From the NCBI RefSeq assembly GCF_001583495.1, contig NZ_LQAQ01000035.1:62001-126000 (forward strand): DNA of 64,000 nt, given 5' to 3'. Shown here piece after piece: positions 55,587-64,000 of this stretch. The notes beneath the pieces are model-generated. The model saw only the letters and a list, made by a program, of their open reading frames with translations, ran no database searches and had not been told where the DNA came from. Positions within the stretch are counted from its first letter, which is position 1. Each line of letters begins with the position of its first letter. The DNA is from Flammeovirga sp. SJP92. GTDB lineage: Bacteria > Bacteroidota > Bacteroidia > Cytophagales > Flammeovirgaceae. Position numbers and translations under genes: made by a program.

Positions 55587-56135
55587 CTATTCGGCAGTTC
55601 TACCTAAATACTTCTTTCCTTCTTGATCGTAAAAGTTTCTCACTTGAATCACATGATATTTCATACAGAAAGTATAATCAATATTATCATGGTACAGATG
55701 ATCCGTTTGTGTGCTAATTTTCACAAGGTACTCCTGAGAGGTTTCAAAATCTTTTAGCCCTAAATAGGTCAAAGAAACAAACCAATCTTTGTGATGAGAC
55801 TGAGGCAACTCCTTTAGAATTTCTTTAGCGTCACTGTAATTCCCTTGTTTCAATTCCATAGCAACTCCTTGTAAAGAATAAGTGATCAAACGTGACCTTT
55901 CAATTGTTTCCACATTAATGTACGCTTTGTTAACTTGTTCAAGTATAAATTGATGAACTTTCACTTGATTGGCCAGATGAAAAAAGACAAGCAACAAAAA
56001 AATAGAAAATGACTTCGCAAAGATGGAAAGCACCTGTCTCATCCTCTTTTCTCTATGTAATTGTTCCTTTACTTTATCAATCAGTTCCCTATTATGCTCT
56101 ATTTTAACTCTGTCCTTGATTTCTTTAATCTCCAT
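55587..56135 (-). CDS. Membrane protein with TPR-like tail, paired with sigma-like gene
   Basis: The 182-residue protein has a charged cytoplasmic N-terminus with coiled-coil character (about residues 1-36) and one membrane helix (about 40-58). A helical TPR-like periplasmic domain follows, with YSLQGVAMELKQGNYSDAKE and WFVSLTYLGLKDFETSQEYL. It starts 11 bases after the sigma-like gene. This topology is what an anti-sigma-like or scaffolding partner would have, but no known anti-sigma domain is recognised. Confidence 0.65.
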   Translation of the reverse strand: MEIKEIKDRVKIEHNRELIDKVKEQLHREKRMRQVLSIFAKSFSIFLLLVFFHLANQVKVHQFILEQVNKAYINVETIERSRLITYSLQGVAMELKQGNYSDAKEILKELPQSHHKDWFVSLTYLGLKDFETSQEYLVKISTQTDHLYHDNIDYTFCMKYHVIQVRNFYDQEGKKYLGRTAE

Positions 56136-56146
56136 ATATGAAAGAT

Positions 56147-56665
56147 TTAAACACTTAGTTTTGAAAGGTTTGATGAGATTGTATTCCAGTATCGACTGAG
56201 CTTATCAATACTTTTTAAATTTTCAAAAGTTATAGGTTTGCATTTTGAATAAGCATTTGAAAATTGACGATGAAAAAAGAGATCATCTTCTTTGAATGGA
56301 AGATTTTCCAACAGTTGTGGATCATAATTTTTATGGTAAGAATCTGAAGTATAATATGTATAGTTATTTTTCTTTTTTAAAGTGCTCACCCATAAACATC
56401 TAGAGAGAGTGTAAATGTAAGTTTTAATGTCCGCTTTATCATCTATGTATTTTTCCTGGATAAGCCAAATTACTTTTGACAGAGAATACCTGAATACATC
56501 TTCAGCATCACGTTTTTCTCCCTGCATTTGTAAAATCATTGCTTCAATGGCACTGTAATTATCCTTGTATAAAAGTTTTACGCACTTTTTAAGATGCTCA
56601 TTGATAGAAATGAAGTAAACAATTTCTTTATTACTTAATTTAGATCGTGTAGTAAAAATTGACAT
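56147..56665 (-). CDS. Sigma-70 region-2-like protein lacking a clear region 4
   Basis: The 172-residue protein has a helical core like ECF sigma region 2: a DAEDVFRYSLSKVIW segment followed by DIKTYIYTLSRCLWVSTLKKKN (the -10-binding helices). After that the sequence is short and Tyr/Asn/Lys-rich, and the last ~45 residues do not show the region 4 helix-turn-helix needed to contact a -35 element. It could be an ECF-like sigma with a diverged region 4 or a region-2-derived regulator. It heads a two-gene unit with the membrane/TPR-like protein. Confidence in sigma ancestry is moderate. Confidence 0.6.
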   Translation of the reverse strand: MSIFTTRSKLSNKEIVYFISINEHLKKCVKLLYKDNYSAIEAMILQMQGEKRDAEDVFRYSLSKVIWLIQEKYIDDKADIKTYIYTLSRCLWVSTLKKKNNYTYYTSDSYHKNYDPQLLENLPFKEDDLFFHRQFSNAYSKCKPITFENLKSIDKLSRYWNTISSNLSKLSV

Positions 56666-56887
56666 GTCCTTTATTAGTTAGTTTGATATGGTAATTAAAA
56701 TACTTGTGTAAAACAAAATAGCTATTTCGAAGCATTACAAAATCAGACAACTAACTCATAATGAGTAAAGTAATTATCATTATACTATTGTCTTGAAACA
56801 ATATACATTTTTTTGTTTAGTACTCAAACAAAATTAAACGATAACCAACTATAGTTATATTTTTATCAAAGCTTGACAAACAGTACA

Positions 56888-57196
56888 TCATATCTTGAAA
56901 GTATTCTCAATCAAGTCTTTCGCCATATCAGATGGGTTTTCTTCTTCCAGGTTTCTCAATTTCAATTCTCCTCTAAAATAATTACCTCCATCTTCTAAAA
57001 AACCTTGTCCTTTGGGTGTAAAAACAGGGAAATTATCAGGAGTAGAGACCTCATATCGGCCATCTTCTGCAACAGTAAGTGTGGTGGTCACTTGAAAATA
57101 AAATGCTTTTGTCCTAGTAAACATATTCAATAACGCATTTGAAATATTTCTTAGTTGCTCTTGAAGTAAATGTTCTTTTAATTCTTCTTTTGTCAT
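56888..57196 (-). CDS. Conserved small protein downstream of rlmF (unknown)
   Basis: The 102-residue protein has a helical N-terminus (EELKEHLLQEQLRNISNALLNMF) and a beta-rich rest (FYFQVTTTLTVAEDGRYEV, NYFRGELKLRNLEEENP). No signal peptide or membrane helix is visible. I do not recognise the family. It starts 3 bases after the rlmF stop and is co-transcribed with it. Confidence 0.65.
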   Translation of the reverse strand: MTKEELKEHLLQEQLRNISNALLNMFTRTKAFYFQVTTTLTVAEDGRYEVSTPDNFPVFTPKGQGFLEDGGNYFRGELKLRNLEEENPSDMAKDLIENTFKI

Positions 57197-57199
57197 GAT

Positions 57200-58066
57200 C
57201 TAAATAAATGTCCAAGCAATAAATCTACTTTTCTTCTGTCCCTGTCCCATATCAATGATTTGATGAGACTTAGGCTTTATTTTTTTGAGATGTTTAAGAA
57301 GTGGCACCACATTCTCTTGTTTTGAAACCAATGAGGTAAACCACACGACGTTGTTTTTGTAGGCTACACTTTCATCCATCATAGATTGAATAAATTGATA
57401 TTCGCCTCCTTCACACCACAGCTCATTACTTTTACCACCGAAATTAAGTTTTACATCACTTTTTCCAGTAAGATTTTTGATTTTTCTCCTACTTCCCTTC
57501 TGTGCATCTTCAAAGCTTTTATGAAATGGAGGATTACACATACAAAAAGCAAATCTCTCATTTTCTCTGATGATTCCTTTAAAAATACTTTTGCTGGAAC
57601 TCTGTTTGCGGATCCCTATTTTTTTGGGACTTATTTTGTTCTTCTTCAAAATACCAACCGCATTATCAATAGAAGCTGTTTCGATCTCAGAACCTACAAA
57701 GCCCCAACCGAAAAGACTAGCCCCCAATAACGGATAAATAATGTTAGCACCGGTACCAATATCCAAGCCTTTAATTTGACTATCTTTCAGATTTGTTTTT
57801 TCAGACAATAAATCTTTGATAGCCAAAATATAATCGGCTCTTCCTGGAACTGGAGGACAAAGATATCCTTTGGGTAAACTCCAATAATTTACATTGTAAT
57901 ATGCCTTGAGCAATGCCTTATTTAAAGCAATTACTGCATCAGAATCCGCAAAATTAATAGTATCTTCACCTATTTTATTTTTAATAATAAATTCAGCAAG
58001 AGGTGGATAAGCAGTGATTAATTTGGGAAAAGAATAACCGTTTTTATGTAAATTATTTTTATGCAT
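57200..58066 (-). CDS. rlmF: 23S rRNA (adenine-1618-N6)-methyltransferase RlmF
   Basis: The 288-residue enzyme shows the RlmF/YbiN pattern: LCPPVPGRADYI (about residues 69-80) and the SAM-binding LDIGTGANIIYPLLG. The N6-adenine catalytic NPPFH is followed by the conserved LNFGGKSNELWCEGGEYQF and a C-terminal KKSRFIAWTF. It methylates one adenine of 23S rRNA in the cytoplasm. Similarity to Escherichia coli RlmF is high along the full length. A small unknown gene follows after 3 bases. Confidence 0.94.
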   Translation of the reverse strand: MHKNNLHKNGYSFPKLITAYPPLAEFIIKNKIGEDTINFADSDAVIALNKALLKAYYNVNYWSLPKGYLCPPVPGRADYILAIKDLLSEKTNLKDSQIKGLDIGTGANIIYPLLGASLFGWGFVGSEIETASIDNAVGILKKNKISPKKIGIRKQSSSKSIFKGIIRENERFAFCMCNPPFHKSFEDAQKGSRRKIKNLTGKSDVKLNFGGKSNELWCEGGEYQFIQSMMDESVAYKNNVVWFTSLVSKQENVVPLLKHLKKIKPKSHQIIDMGQGQKKSRFIAWTFI

Positions 58067-58081
58067 AGAATGGGAAAAGAA

Positions 58082-58110
58082 AGGTGGAACAAATTTGATT
58101 TATTCCACCT
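58082..58110 (-). terminator. Terminator after the pyrophosphatase gene
   Basis: AGGTGGAA (58082-58089) and TTCCACCT (58103-58110) form an 8-bp stem followed on the minus strand by a pyrimidine-rich TTTCTTTTCCC stretch. Confidence 0.7.
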
Positions 58111-58121
58111 CAATACTATTA

Positions 58122-59060
58122 TTAGTTGTTGAAATAAGCAGAAACTGGAGGAATGAAATCATTCTTACGAGAGATTTTACCTTCCAAACTCACACCTAAA
58201 TCACCTTTTGAAATTCCAAACGCTTTTTCCAATACTGTAAAATCAGCATCGTCAGCTCCAATTACAACAGAGTTGTTTGTTGTTAAATCAACATAAGCGA
58301 AGAAAATAGCTTCATAACCGTTCTTCTTGTTTTCTTGCATAGCAGCAGAAATCTCATCATGCTTTGCAATCACTTTATCGATCAATAAACTTTCACAAAC
58401 ACCAAAACCAATTTTGATATCACCGAAGATGAAATCTTTGTAATCTAAGTTTAAGATTTCAGCAGCAGTATATTTTGATAAGTCAGACTTTGCAATCAAC
58501 ATTTCTTGAGCAAAAGCTTCAACATCTTCTACACCTGCAATTTTTGCTAATTTTGCCGCTACTTCTCTATCGATATCAGTAGTATGAGGAACTGTAAGAC
58601 CTAATGTATCTGATAAAATACCACCCAACATTACTCCTGCCATTTGCGCTGAGATCTCAACATTCATATCGGCATAGTAATCCGCGATAATTGTACAGCA
58701 AGATGCTACAGTACGCATATCAATGTGGATAGGCCCTTTTTGGAAGAAGAAGTTATCTTGAACTGCGTGGTGATCAATAATTGATAAAATATTAGCCTCA
58801 ACAACTGAAGCGGCTGATTGAGTTGTTTGATTGTGGTCTACAACAACAACATCTTTTCCTGCGAAATTGTCTTCAAATGCTGGTTTTTCAACATTAAATT
58901 GTTTTAAAACAAATTCAGTTTCAGGGTTTAATTCTCCTTGTACAATTGGAGTACCACCCCAAAGGTTTGCTGCCGCAATAGCAGAACATGTACAATCTGT
59001 ATCAGGGTTTTTATGCCCTACAAATAAAGCGTTACTTGGAAAAGATAGTTGAACACTCAT
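58122..59060 (-). CDS. ppaC: Manganese-dependent inorganic pyrophosphatase (family II)
   Basis: The 312-residue enzyme belongs to the DHH phosphoesterase group and hydrolyses pyrophosphate made by biosynthesis. Visible motifs are GHKNPDTDC at residues 15-23, VVVDHN, the DHH signature SIIDHHAV, and a C-terminal KISRKNDFIPP that binds the substrate phosphates. Length is normal for family II. It has its own terminator and appears monocistronic. The assignment is very secure. Confidence 0.96.
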   Translation of the reverse strand: MSVQLSFPSNALFVGHKNPDTDCTCSAIAAANLWGGTPIVQGELNPETEFVLKQFNVEKPAFEDNFAGKDVVVVDHNQTTQSAASVVEANILSIIDHHAVQDNFFFQKGPIHIDMRTVASCCTIIADYYADMNVEISAQMAGVMLGGILSDTLGLTVPHTTDIDREVAAKLAKIAGVEDVEAFAQEMLIAKSDLSKYTAAEILNLDYKDFIFGDIKIGFGVCESLLIDKVIAKHDEISAAMQENKKNGYEAIFFAYVDLTTNNSVVIGADDADFTVLEKAFGISKGDLGVSLEGKISRKNDFIPPVSAYFNN

Positions 59061-59248
59061 TATCTTTTTTAAATTTTGTTGATGTTAATTTTTAAAACAC
59101 GCTAAAATAAAGGTTGAAAATAAGGTATCAAACTATTCCAATTATTTTTTTGGTAAGGAATGTTTTTGAGTAGAGTTTTGAGTAATGATGAAGTATTAAA
59201 AATGATTCATTTCCTTAAGAGTATGCAAACATACTTTAAATAAAACTT

Positions 59249-60010
59249 TTATTCTACTACCCACTTCTTGAACTTTGGAGCTTTTTCCTTTGGTATAACA
59301 ATTTCCTGCTCTTCCATTGTTTTTAATCTCAATACCCATTTTCCATTGTAAAATGGCTCAATACTTTTTACAGCATTAATATTTACAATGTACTGACGGT
59401 TCACTCTAAAAAACATAGAAGGATCCAGCTCGTATTCCAATTTATCTAAAGTGAAGTCTACGGTAATGGTTACTTTTTGATCTGTCTGTGCATAAGTGGT
59501 CTTTTTTTGAGAATGAAAGCAGGCAATATCCTTTACATTCAAGGCTTCCATGCTCACAGGTGTATTCCCCCAAATTCGTTTTCTATATGCTTTTGACTGC
59601 TCAGAGACGTGACTTTTTATGTTATCTACTTCTTGTTTTGATACCACAGCAGTACTTTGATTTTCAAACTTTTCTACCGCTTTCAACACCCATTTCTCTT
59701 CCACTGGCTTCAATAAATAATCAATGCTGTTGACTTGAAAAGCCCTTAAAGCATACTCGTCATAGGCAGTCACAAAAATGATTGGAATATTCACATCTAC
59801 TTTCTCCAGAATTTCAAAACTCAATCCATCGGTGAGTTGGATGTCCATGAAAATCAAATCAGGTTTCGTTTCCTTCCCTTCAAAAAACTCCACACTTTCT
59901 TCCACTGACTGTAATGGAAAAATAAATTCCCAATCAGGTCTTAATTCTTGAATTACTTTTTTTAAATAACGCTGTGCAGGTACCTCGTCCTCTATAATTA
60001 ATACTTTCAT
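59249..60010 (-). CDS. LytTR-family response regulator (second system)
   Basis: The 253-residue protein has a receiver domain (Glu7-Asp8, phosphoacceptor Asp56 in LIFMDIQL, Lys in LLKPVE) and a LytTR DNA-binding domain with FFRVNRQYIVNINAVKSI. It starts 1 base after the kinase gene stop, forming a standard two-gene LytS/LytTR pair. It is closely similar in layout to the regulator at 22471, though that operon carries two extra genes. Confidence 0.93.
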   Translation of the reverse strand: MKVLIIEDEVPAQRYLKKVIQELRPDWEFIFPLQSVEESVEFFEGKETKPDLIFMDIQLTDGLSFEILEKVDVNIPIIFVTAYDEYALRAFQVNSIDYLLKPVEEKWVLKAVEKFENQSTAVVSKQEVDNIKSHVSEQSKAYRKRIWGNTPVSMEALNVKDIACFHSQKKTTYAQTDQKVTITVDFTLDKLEYELDPSMFFRVNRQYIVNINAVKSIEPFYNGKWVLRLKTMEEQEIVIPKEKAPKFKKWVVE

Positions 60011-60011
60011 T

Positions 60012-61058
60012 TTAAGCTGTTTTCTTCAATAATGGAATGGTCACCGAGAAATAATCATCAGTTTCTTCGAGTTGAACTTCCGCTTCTTTATCCAACGCCA
60101 CAAAACTCTCTTTCAAGTAGGTAAGTCCTATATTATAAGATTCTTGTTTTTTATTTTTCAACTGTTTGTTGTTCTCAACGGTGAAATAGCCCCCCTTCAT
60201 CACAATCTTGATGGTGAGAGGTTTCCGGATAGTCGCCAAATTATGTTTGAAGATATTTTCCAATAATAATTGAATACTCAATGGTGGTATAATTTCCTGT
60301 GCATGCTCATTTTCAATATCAATATCCAGATGCAAACCTTCACCGAGCCTCACTTGGTGCAAATCAAGATAGTGCTTCATTGCTTCCCATTCCGTTTCAA
60401 ATGTCACCTCTGTGGCTTCTTTGGTTTGTAAAACATATCGGTAAGTATGGGATAAATCCATGGCAAATTTTTTAGCTTGCGCTGGATCATAATCTATTTC
60501 CGAAATAAGGACATTCAGACTATTGAATAAAAAATGAGGATTTAAATGAGCTTGCAACGCTCTATTTTCAGCCCTTAATTTATCCTGCTTCATTGTCTCT
60601 GCTTTGATCGACTCATCTCTCCATTTTCTTAAGAAATCATCTGTAATAGTCAACGAACAATACAGTAACAAAATCAAACTTTGAATCACGCCAAGGATCA
60701 AATTACTCTTTTCAATTAAATAAGGTGAAGGTTTATTGGAATGAATATTCAATGTTATCAAGACCACATAAAAGAACAAAAAGGCCATCACAAACAAGGA
60801 AATTAGTTCTAACGTGAGACGGTAACCAGGGTTCTTTTTGAAGGGCAATACATTTTCATAAAAATTAGAAAGGTGCCTTCCCAAATACACTACTCCGTTA
60901 AACCAAATCAAATACAAATAAGTTGACACATAACCGAGAATATCTATAATTTTAAAATCCTCAATTATTGACCAATAAGTGAAGTATAACAATAATAGAG
61001 ATAATGTGATACTTAATGCAGGTGTAAGCCATTTATAGTTTCTCTCAAGTAGAATCAT
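60012..61058 (-). CDS. LytS/YehU-type sensor histidine kinase (second system)
   Basis: The 348-residue kinase has four membrane helices (about residues 12-32, 40-60, 82-104 and 118-138). The His_kinase domain follows, with phosphoacceptor His175 in HLNPHFLFNSLN and the ATP-binding segment PPLSIQLLLENIFKHN. It pairs with the LytTR regulator one base downstream. Unlike the operon at 18.6 kb there is no pseudokinase or repeat protein. No sensor domain beyond the membrane helices is visible, so the stimulus is unknown. Confidence 0.92.
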   Translation of the reverse strand: MILLERNYKWLTPALSITLSLLLLYFTYWSIIEDFKIIDILGYVSTYLYLIWFNGVVYLGRHLSNFYENVLPFKKNPGYRLTLELISLFVMAFLFFYVVLITLNIHSNKPSPYLIEKSNLILGVIQSLILLLYCSLTITDDFLRKWRDESIKAETMKQDKLRAENRALQAHLNPHFLFNSLNVLISEIDYDPAQAKKFAMDLSHTYRYVLQTKEATEVTFETEWEAMKHYLDLHQVRLGEGLHLDIDIENEHAQEIIPPLSIQLLLENIFKHNLATIRKPLTIKIVMKGGYFTVENNKQLKNKKQESYNIGLTYLKESFVALDKEAEVQLEETDDYFSVTIPLLKKTA

Positions 61059-61255
61059 TGATGAAGTGTTTTATTTGTAGTAAGCAGCAAACCAAAATAG
61101 AGTATAACTTAATTCTTAATCATTCTAATACGTTGTGCTCTCAAAACAAACCTATGAATTAGTATTTATCTTTTGTCCTTGTATTTATACCTTAATACCA
61201 TTTTATAAACTTAATGAATAGCATTTGAAAGTATACTTACTTTTATAAAAAAAGT

Positions 61256-61280
61256 GGGAAGATATATTAAAATATCTCCC
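61256..61280 (-). terminator. Terminator after the TolC-like gene
   Basis: GGGAAGATAT (61256-61265) and ATATCTCCC (61272-61280) form a stem with one bulge, followed on the minus strand by ACTTTTTTTAT. Confidence 0.8.
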
Positions 61281-61313
61281 CCTCTTTCTCCTCTTTCGTA
61301 ATTGTTTTAGTTG

Positions 61314-62627
61314 TTAGTTAGCTGTTAAATTTCCCATCGAACGAACATAATAAGTCCATTGTATCTGAGCCTTTAACTTTGATTGTATATATTCAATGAC
61401 GGCTTGTTCTAGATATAACTGTGAATCAATTACTTCCAAAATATCAATCACCCCCTCTTCGAATCTTTCTTCCATTACCGTTGCATTTTGTTTTGCCTTC
61501 ACCAAAGACATTTTAGCTACAGTATTCTCTTTTAAACTATTTTGCCAAGCCACTCTCTTTTGGGCAATTTCCAGATCCAGTAATTCTTTAGTTCTTTCCA
61601 AAGCCAATTGCTCATTGTGTACTTTCAATTGCTGACTTGCTACAAGGTGTTGCTTTCTTCCACCATGGAAAATTGGAATACTCATCATCAAACCCGCTTG
61701 AACATTGGGTACTGCACCTGGCTGAAAATTATAACCTGGAGATGAATAAGATCCTGTTACTACACCACTGAATTGTAAACGGTAAGTACTCTTCACTATA
61801 TTCATGTCTTTGATACGCTCCTCTACTTTGTATTCTGCTACTTTATACTCAGGACGTACAGACATTTCCATTTCGTGTGTTTGAAAATGCTCCAATTCAA
61901 TAGAATCAATTAAAGTAATTTCATCTTCAAAAGGTCTTCCTAGTATTCTATTCAAAGACATTTTGTAAACTTTCAAATCATTTTCAGCTTGAATAACAGC
62001 TAAATCAGCTCTATTCACTCTTACTTCAGTCATCAAAAGATCACTTTGATCTAGTGTACCCACCTCTACTTTATTTTCAACAAGACCTGCAATTCTTGAT
62101 AAGTCATTTTTATAATTCTTCATGGCAAATACAAGCTCATTTTGAGCCACCGATTGCCAATATTGAAGATCTGTTGCCATGATGACATCCTGACTTGTAA
62201 TTTCCAATTGTTCAGAAGCCATTTTATGTTTGATCTCAGCCCTATTTTTTCTTTCCTTCAGCTGGCCACCTCTATAAATTGGCTGTGTCAATGAAGTGTA
62301 TAAACCGTATTGATTTTGAGCTCCTTGCCCCATAGTTTGCCCAGCTAATTCACCAAACCTTGGATCATCAGGCAAAGCCATCTGCAATGGATTTTGAACA
62401 TACCAGTAATCGGCACTTGCACCAATTTTAGGCATCATATTCGACATGGCTGCTTTGTAGTTTTTATAACCCATTTCTACCCTATTTTCAGCCATTTTCA
62501 CCAGTTGCTCGTGCTCAATTGCCTCCTTTCTATATTCCATCAAATAAGGATCGTTGACTTGAGCATGTGCTTGAACTGCTCCTAAACATATCAGGAGAAA
62601 TACGAAGTGTTTTTGTAATTTTTCCAT
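61314..62627 (-). CDS. TolC-family outer-membrane efflux channel
   Basis: The 437-residue protein has a signal peptide (ending VQAHAQ). Two related helical-coiled-coil/barrel halves follow, as in TolC/OprM proteins: YRKEAIEHEQLVKMAENRVEMG and YKVAEYKVEERIKDMNIVKS, with a C-terminal VIDILEVIDSQLYLEQAVIEYI-type helix. It lies 5 bases after the RND permease gene on the same strand. It is therefore the outer-membrane channel of a tripartite efflux pump. The membrane fusion protein is presumably upstream, outside the window. Confidence 0.92.
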   Translation of the reverse strand: MEKLQKHFVFLLICLGAVQAHAQVNDPYLMEYRKEAIEHEQLVKMAENRVEMGYKNYKAAMSNMMPKIGASADYWYVQNPLQMALPDDPRFGELAGQTMGQGAQNQYGLYTSLTQPIYRGGQLKERKNRAEIKHKMASEQLEITSQDVIMATDLQYWQSVAQNELVFAMKNYKNDLSRIAGLVENKVEVGTLDQSDLLMTEVRVNRADLAVIQAENDLKVYKMSLNRILGRPFEDEITLIDSIELEHFQTHEMEMSVRPEYKVAEYKVEERIKDMNIVKSTYRLQFSGVVTGSYSSPGYNFQPGAVPNVQAGLMMSIPIFHGGRKQHLVASQQLKVHNEQLALERTKELLDLEIAQKRVAWQNSLKENTVAKMSLVKAKQNATVMEERFEEGVIDILEVIDSQLYLEQAVIEYIQSKLKAQIQWTYYVRSMGNLTAN

Positions 62628-62632
62628 GGATA

Positions 62633-64000
62633 TTATTTGTTTAGTTTAATGTTGTAGAAAATAGCGTAGAAGACTGGTACTGCAATTAGAGTCAAAAATG
62701 TAGCAAACCCTAAACCGAAAATGATGGTCACAGACATGGCTCCAAAAACTGAATCTGGAATCAATGGTATCATACCAAACATGGTTGTAATGGCCGCCAT
62801 TAATACTGGTCTTGTTCTTGAAATAGTAGCATAAATAATAGCATCAAGGTGCGACTGTCCTTCTTTCCTTTGGATATTCACTTCGTCCAACAATACTATA
62901 ACATTTTTGATAACCATTCCCAAAAGTCCTATCCAACCAATGAACGACATAAAGTCAAAGGCCTTTCCTAATCCTACCAGACCGAAAATGACACCAATCA
63001 GTGAGAAAGGAAGTAATACTACTACAATCAATGGCTGTTTGTAATTTCCAAACAAAGCAATCAAAATGGCAATAATCAATAAGAAGGCTAATGGGAAGAA
63101 AGTTACAATTGCATCAACTGCTTCTTTCTGATTTTTCTTCTCAGCATCCCACATGAAAGTATACCCTTCGGGTAATTCCATGGCTTCAATTTTACTTACA
63201 ATATCCTTCTGTAACTCCGCTGTTGTCACCCCTTCAATTGGATCACATAAAGCTGAAAGTGCTCTATGACGGTTGTAAGTTTGAATAATTGGATATTCAT
63301 AACCAAGTGACATCCCATTGGTTAATTGAGGTAGAGGAACGTTTTTCATTCCTGAAATCACCTTCATATTTTCTACCTTTTCAATATTTGGAATTTCACC
63401 TTCATCCAATTTTAATACAATTGGCATCAGCTCATTTTCTTCTCTATAAGTACCTACAGGTAAGCCTTCACTCACTACTCTGAATGAATTAGCAATTTCT
63501 GCTCTTGTCACTCCTGCTCTAGCGGCTTTATTGTTCGAAAACTCTGCCGTCCATACAGGTGCCATGTTGAACCAGCTACTATGAACATGTCTTGACAACT
63601 CACTGCCTCTCATAATTACCATTGCTTCATTGACCAATGAATCCAGTACTCGAATATCATCTCCCATAAAACGAGCCTCCATTTTACCATCAAGTGGTGA
63701 CATGACTGAATACAATTCAGGACGAATAAAGATGTCTGGCCAGTTGGCGTATTTCTCTTTTTCTAAACGAGAAAATACTTTATCCACATTTTCAAAGTCT
63801 TCACACTCCACTATAAAGTGCATTACATTGGATTGTGGCCCATAAGAAGAAGAGGCCAAGAAATATCTTGGAGGTGTATTTCCTAAAGTTAAAGTCACCT
63901 CTTTTACTTCCTCTTGAGCAATTAGCCACTCATAGATTTTATCTGCTTGCTCTTCCGTATATTCAATTCTTGTCCCCTCTGGAGTGAAAGCATTGATTTT
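62633..64000 (-). CDS. RND-family (AcrB-like) efflux permease, partial at window edge
   Basis: The frame is open to base 64000, giving 455 codons of the C-terminal part. Periplasmic porter-domain sequence (RLEKEKYANWPDIFIRPE onward) is followed by the second transmembrane bundle: FFPLAFLLIIAILIALFGNY, GLLGMVIKNVIVLLDEV and the conserved SRTRPVLMAAITTMFGMIPL. This is a proton-driven RND pump of the AcrB/HAE1 or heavy-metal type. The GTG at 63898 is internal, not the true start. The pump works with the TolC-like protein encoded 5 bases downstream. Substrate class is not visible. Confidence 0.92.
   Translation of the reverse strand, partial: KINAFTPEGTRIEYTEEQADKIYEWLIAQEEVKEVTLTLGNTPPRYFLASSSYGPQSNVMHFIVECEDFENVDKVFSRLEKEKYANWPDIFIRPELYSVMSPLDGKMEARFMGDDIRVLDSLVNEAMVIMRGSELSRHVHSSWFNMAPVWTAEFSNNKAARAGVTRAEIANSFRVVSEGLPVGTYREENELMPIVLKLDEGEIPNIEKVENMKVISGMKNVPLPQLTNGMSLGYEYPIIQTYNRHRALSALCDPIEGVTTAELQKDIVSKIEAMELPEGYTFMWDAEKKNQKEAVDAIVTFFPLAFLLIIAILIALFGNYKQPLIVVVLLPFSLIGVIFGLVGLGKAFDFMSFIGWIGLLGMVIKNVIVLLDEVNIQRKEGQSHLDAIIYATISRTRPVLMAAITTMFGMIPLIPDSVFGAMSVTIIFGLGFATFLTLIAVPVFYAIFYNIKLNK

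Noticed and set aside
63896-63898. GTG at 63898 as the start of the RND permease
   Set aside because: The reading frame continues upstream without a stop to the window edge and encodes porter-domain-like sequence, so the GTG is internal.

Overview
The window is AT-rich, gene-dense chromosomal DNA from a marine Bacteroidota bacterium, most likely of the Flammeovirga/Cytophagales type. The reasons are a type IX secretion substrate with a gliding-motility C-terminal domain next to a PorP/SprF partner, LytTR two-component systems, TAnnTTTG-type promoter elements, a TonB receptor, and a cluster for sulfated red-algal galactans. The species assignment is inference. No tRNA, rRNA, CRISPR array or intact insertion sequence was seen.

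Layout. 1-2.5 kb: the end of an operon for a TetR regulator, an outer-membrane barrel and an ABC-transporter ATPase cut by the window edge. 2.5-11.7 kb: a 2690-residue secreted PKD/adhesin-like protein with three ~404-residue internal repeats, and its PorP/SprF partner. 12-17.5 kb: the NrfHA ammonia-forming nitrite reductase and a fused CcsBA cytochrome c assembly protein. 17.9 kb: a divergent exported thioredoxin with a palindromic Crp/Fnr-like site placed about -41.5 from its predicted start. 18.6-23.2 kb: a four-gene signalling operon (ISSSYE-repeat exported protein, LytS-type kinase, histidine pseudokinase, LytTR regulator) preceded by a 21-bp-spaced direct repeat.

23.3-37.5 kb is the main metabolic block. 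It holds a DUF4380 protein, a lipoprotein sulfatase, KDPGal-type aldolase, KDGal-type kinase, aldehyde dehydrogenase, a cycloisomerase-type enolase-superfamily enzyme, a RhaT-like symporter, a GH2 beta-galactosidase and a GH127-like enzyme. Together they form a coherent route: periplasmic desulfation and exo-hydrolysis of a sulfated galactan, import of 3,6-anhydrogalactose, then oxidation, ring opening, phosphorylation and cleavage to pyruvate and glyceraldehyde 3-phosphate. The best-fitting substrate is carrageenan (or agar/porphyran) oligosaccharide.

38.6-45.1 kb: three tandem copies (377-bp period) of a 103-residue secreted protein of unknown function; an operon of a YiiX-like hydrolase, a small-molecule kinase and an inositol-monophosphatase-family enzyme; small membrane proteins; and an rpoA gene standing alone, outside a ribosomal-protein operon. 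45.4-49.1 kb: an H-NOX nitric-oxide/oxygen sensor next to a HNOBA-PAS-histidine kinase carrying four receiver domains. 49.3-51 kb: a CE2-like esterase and a VLRF1/Vms1-like release-factor-domain protein. 52-55.5 kb: a putative copper-acquisition locus (OprC-like TonB receptor, Met/His-rich lipoprotein, Cys-containing small protein) with a clear promoter and palindrome. 55.6-61 kb: a sigma-like/membrane protein pair, RlmF, a manganese pyrophosphatase and a second LytTR two-component pair. 61.3-64 kb: a TolC-type channel and an RND efflux permease cut by the window edge.

The least-described systems here are the pseudokinase signalling operon, the three-copy secreted-protein array, the H-NOX/four-receiver kinase, and the bacterial VLRF1-like protein. 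All functional assignments come from reading motifs by eye; no database search was run.
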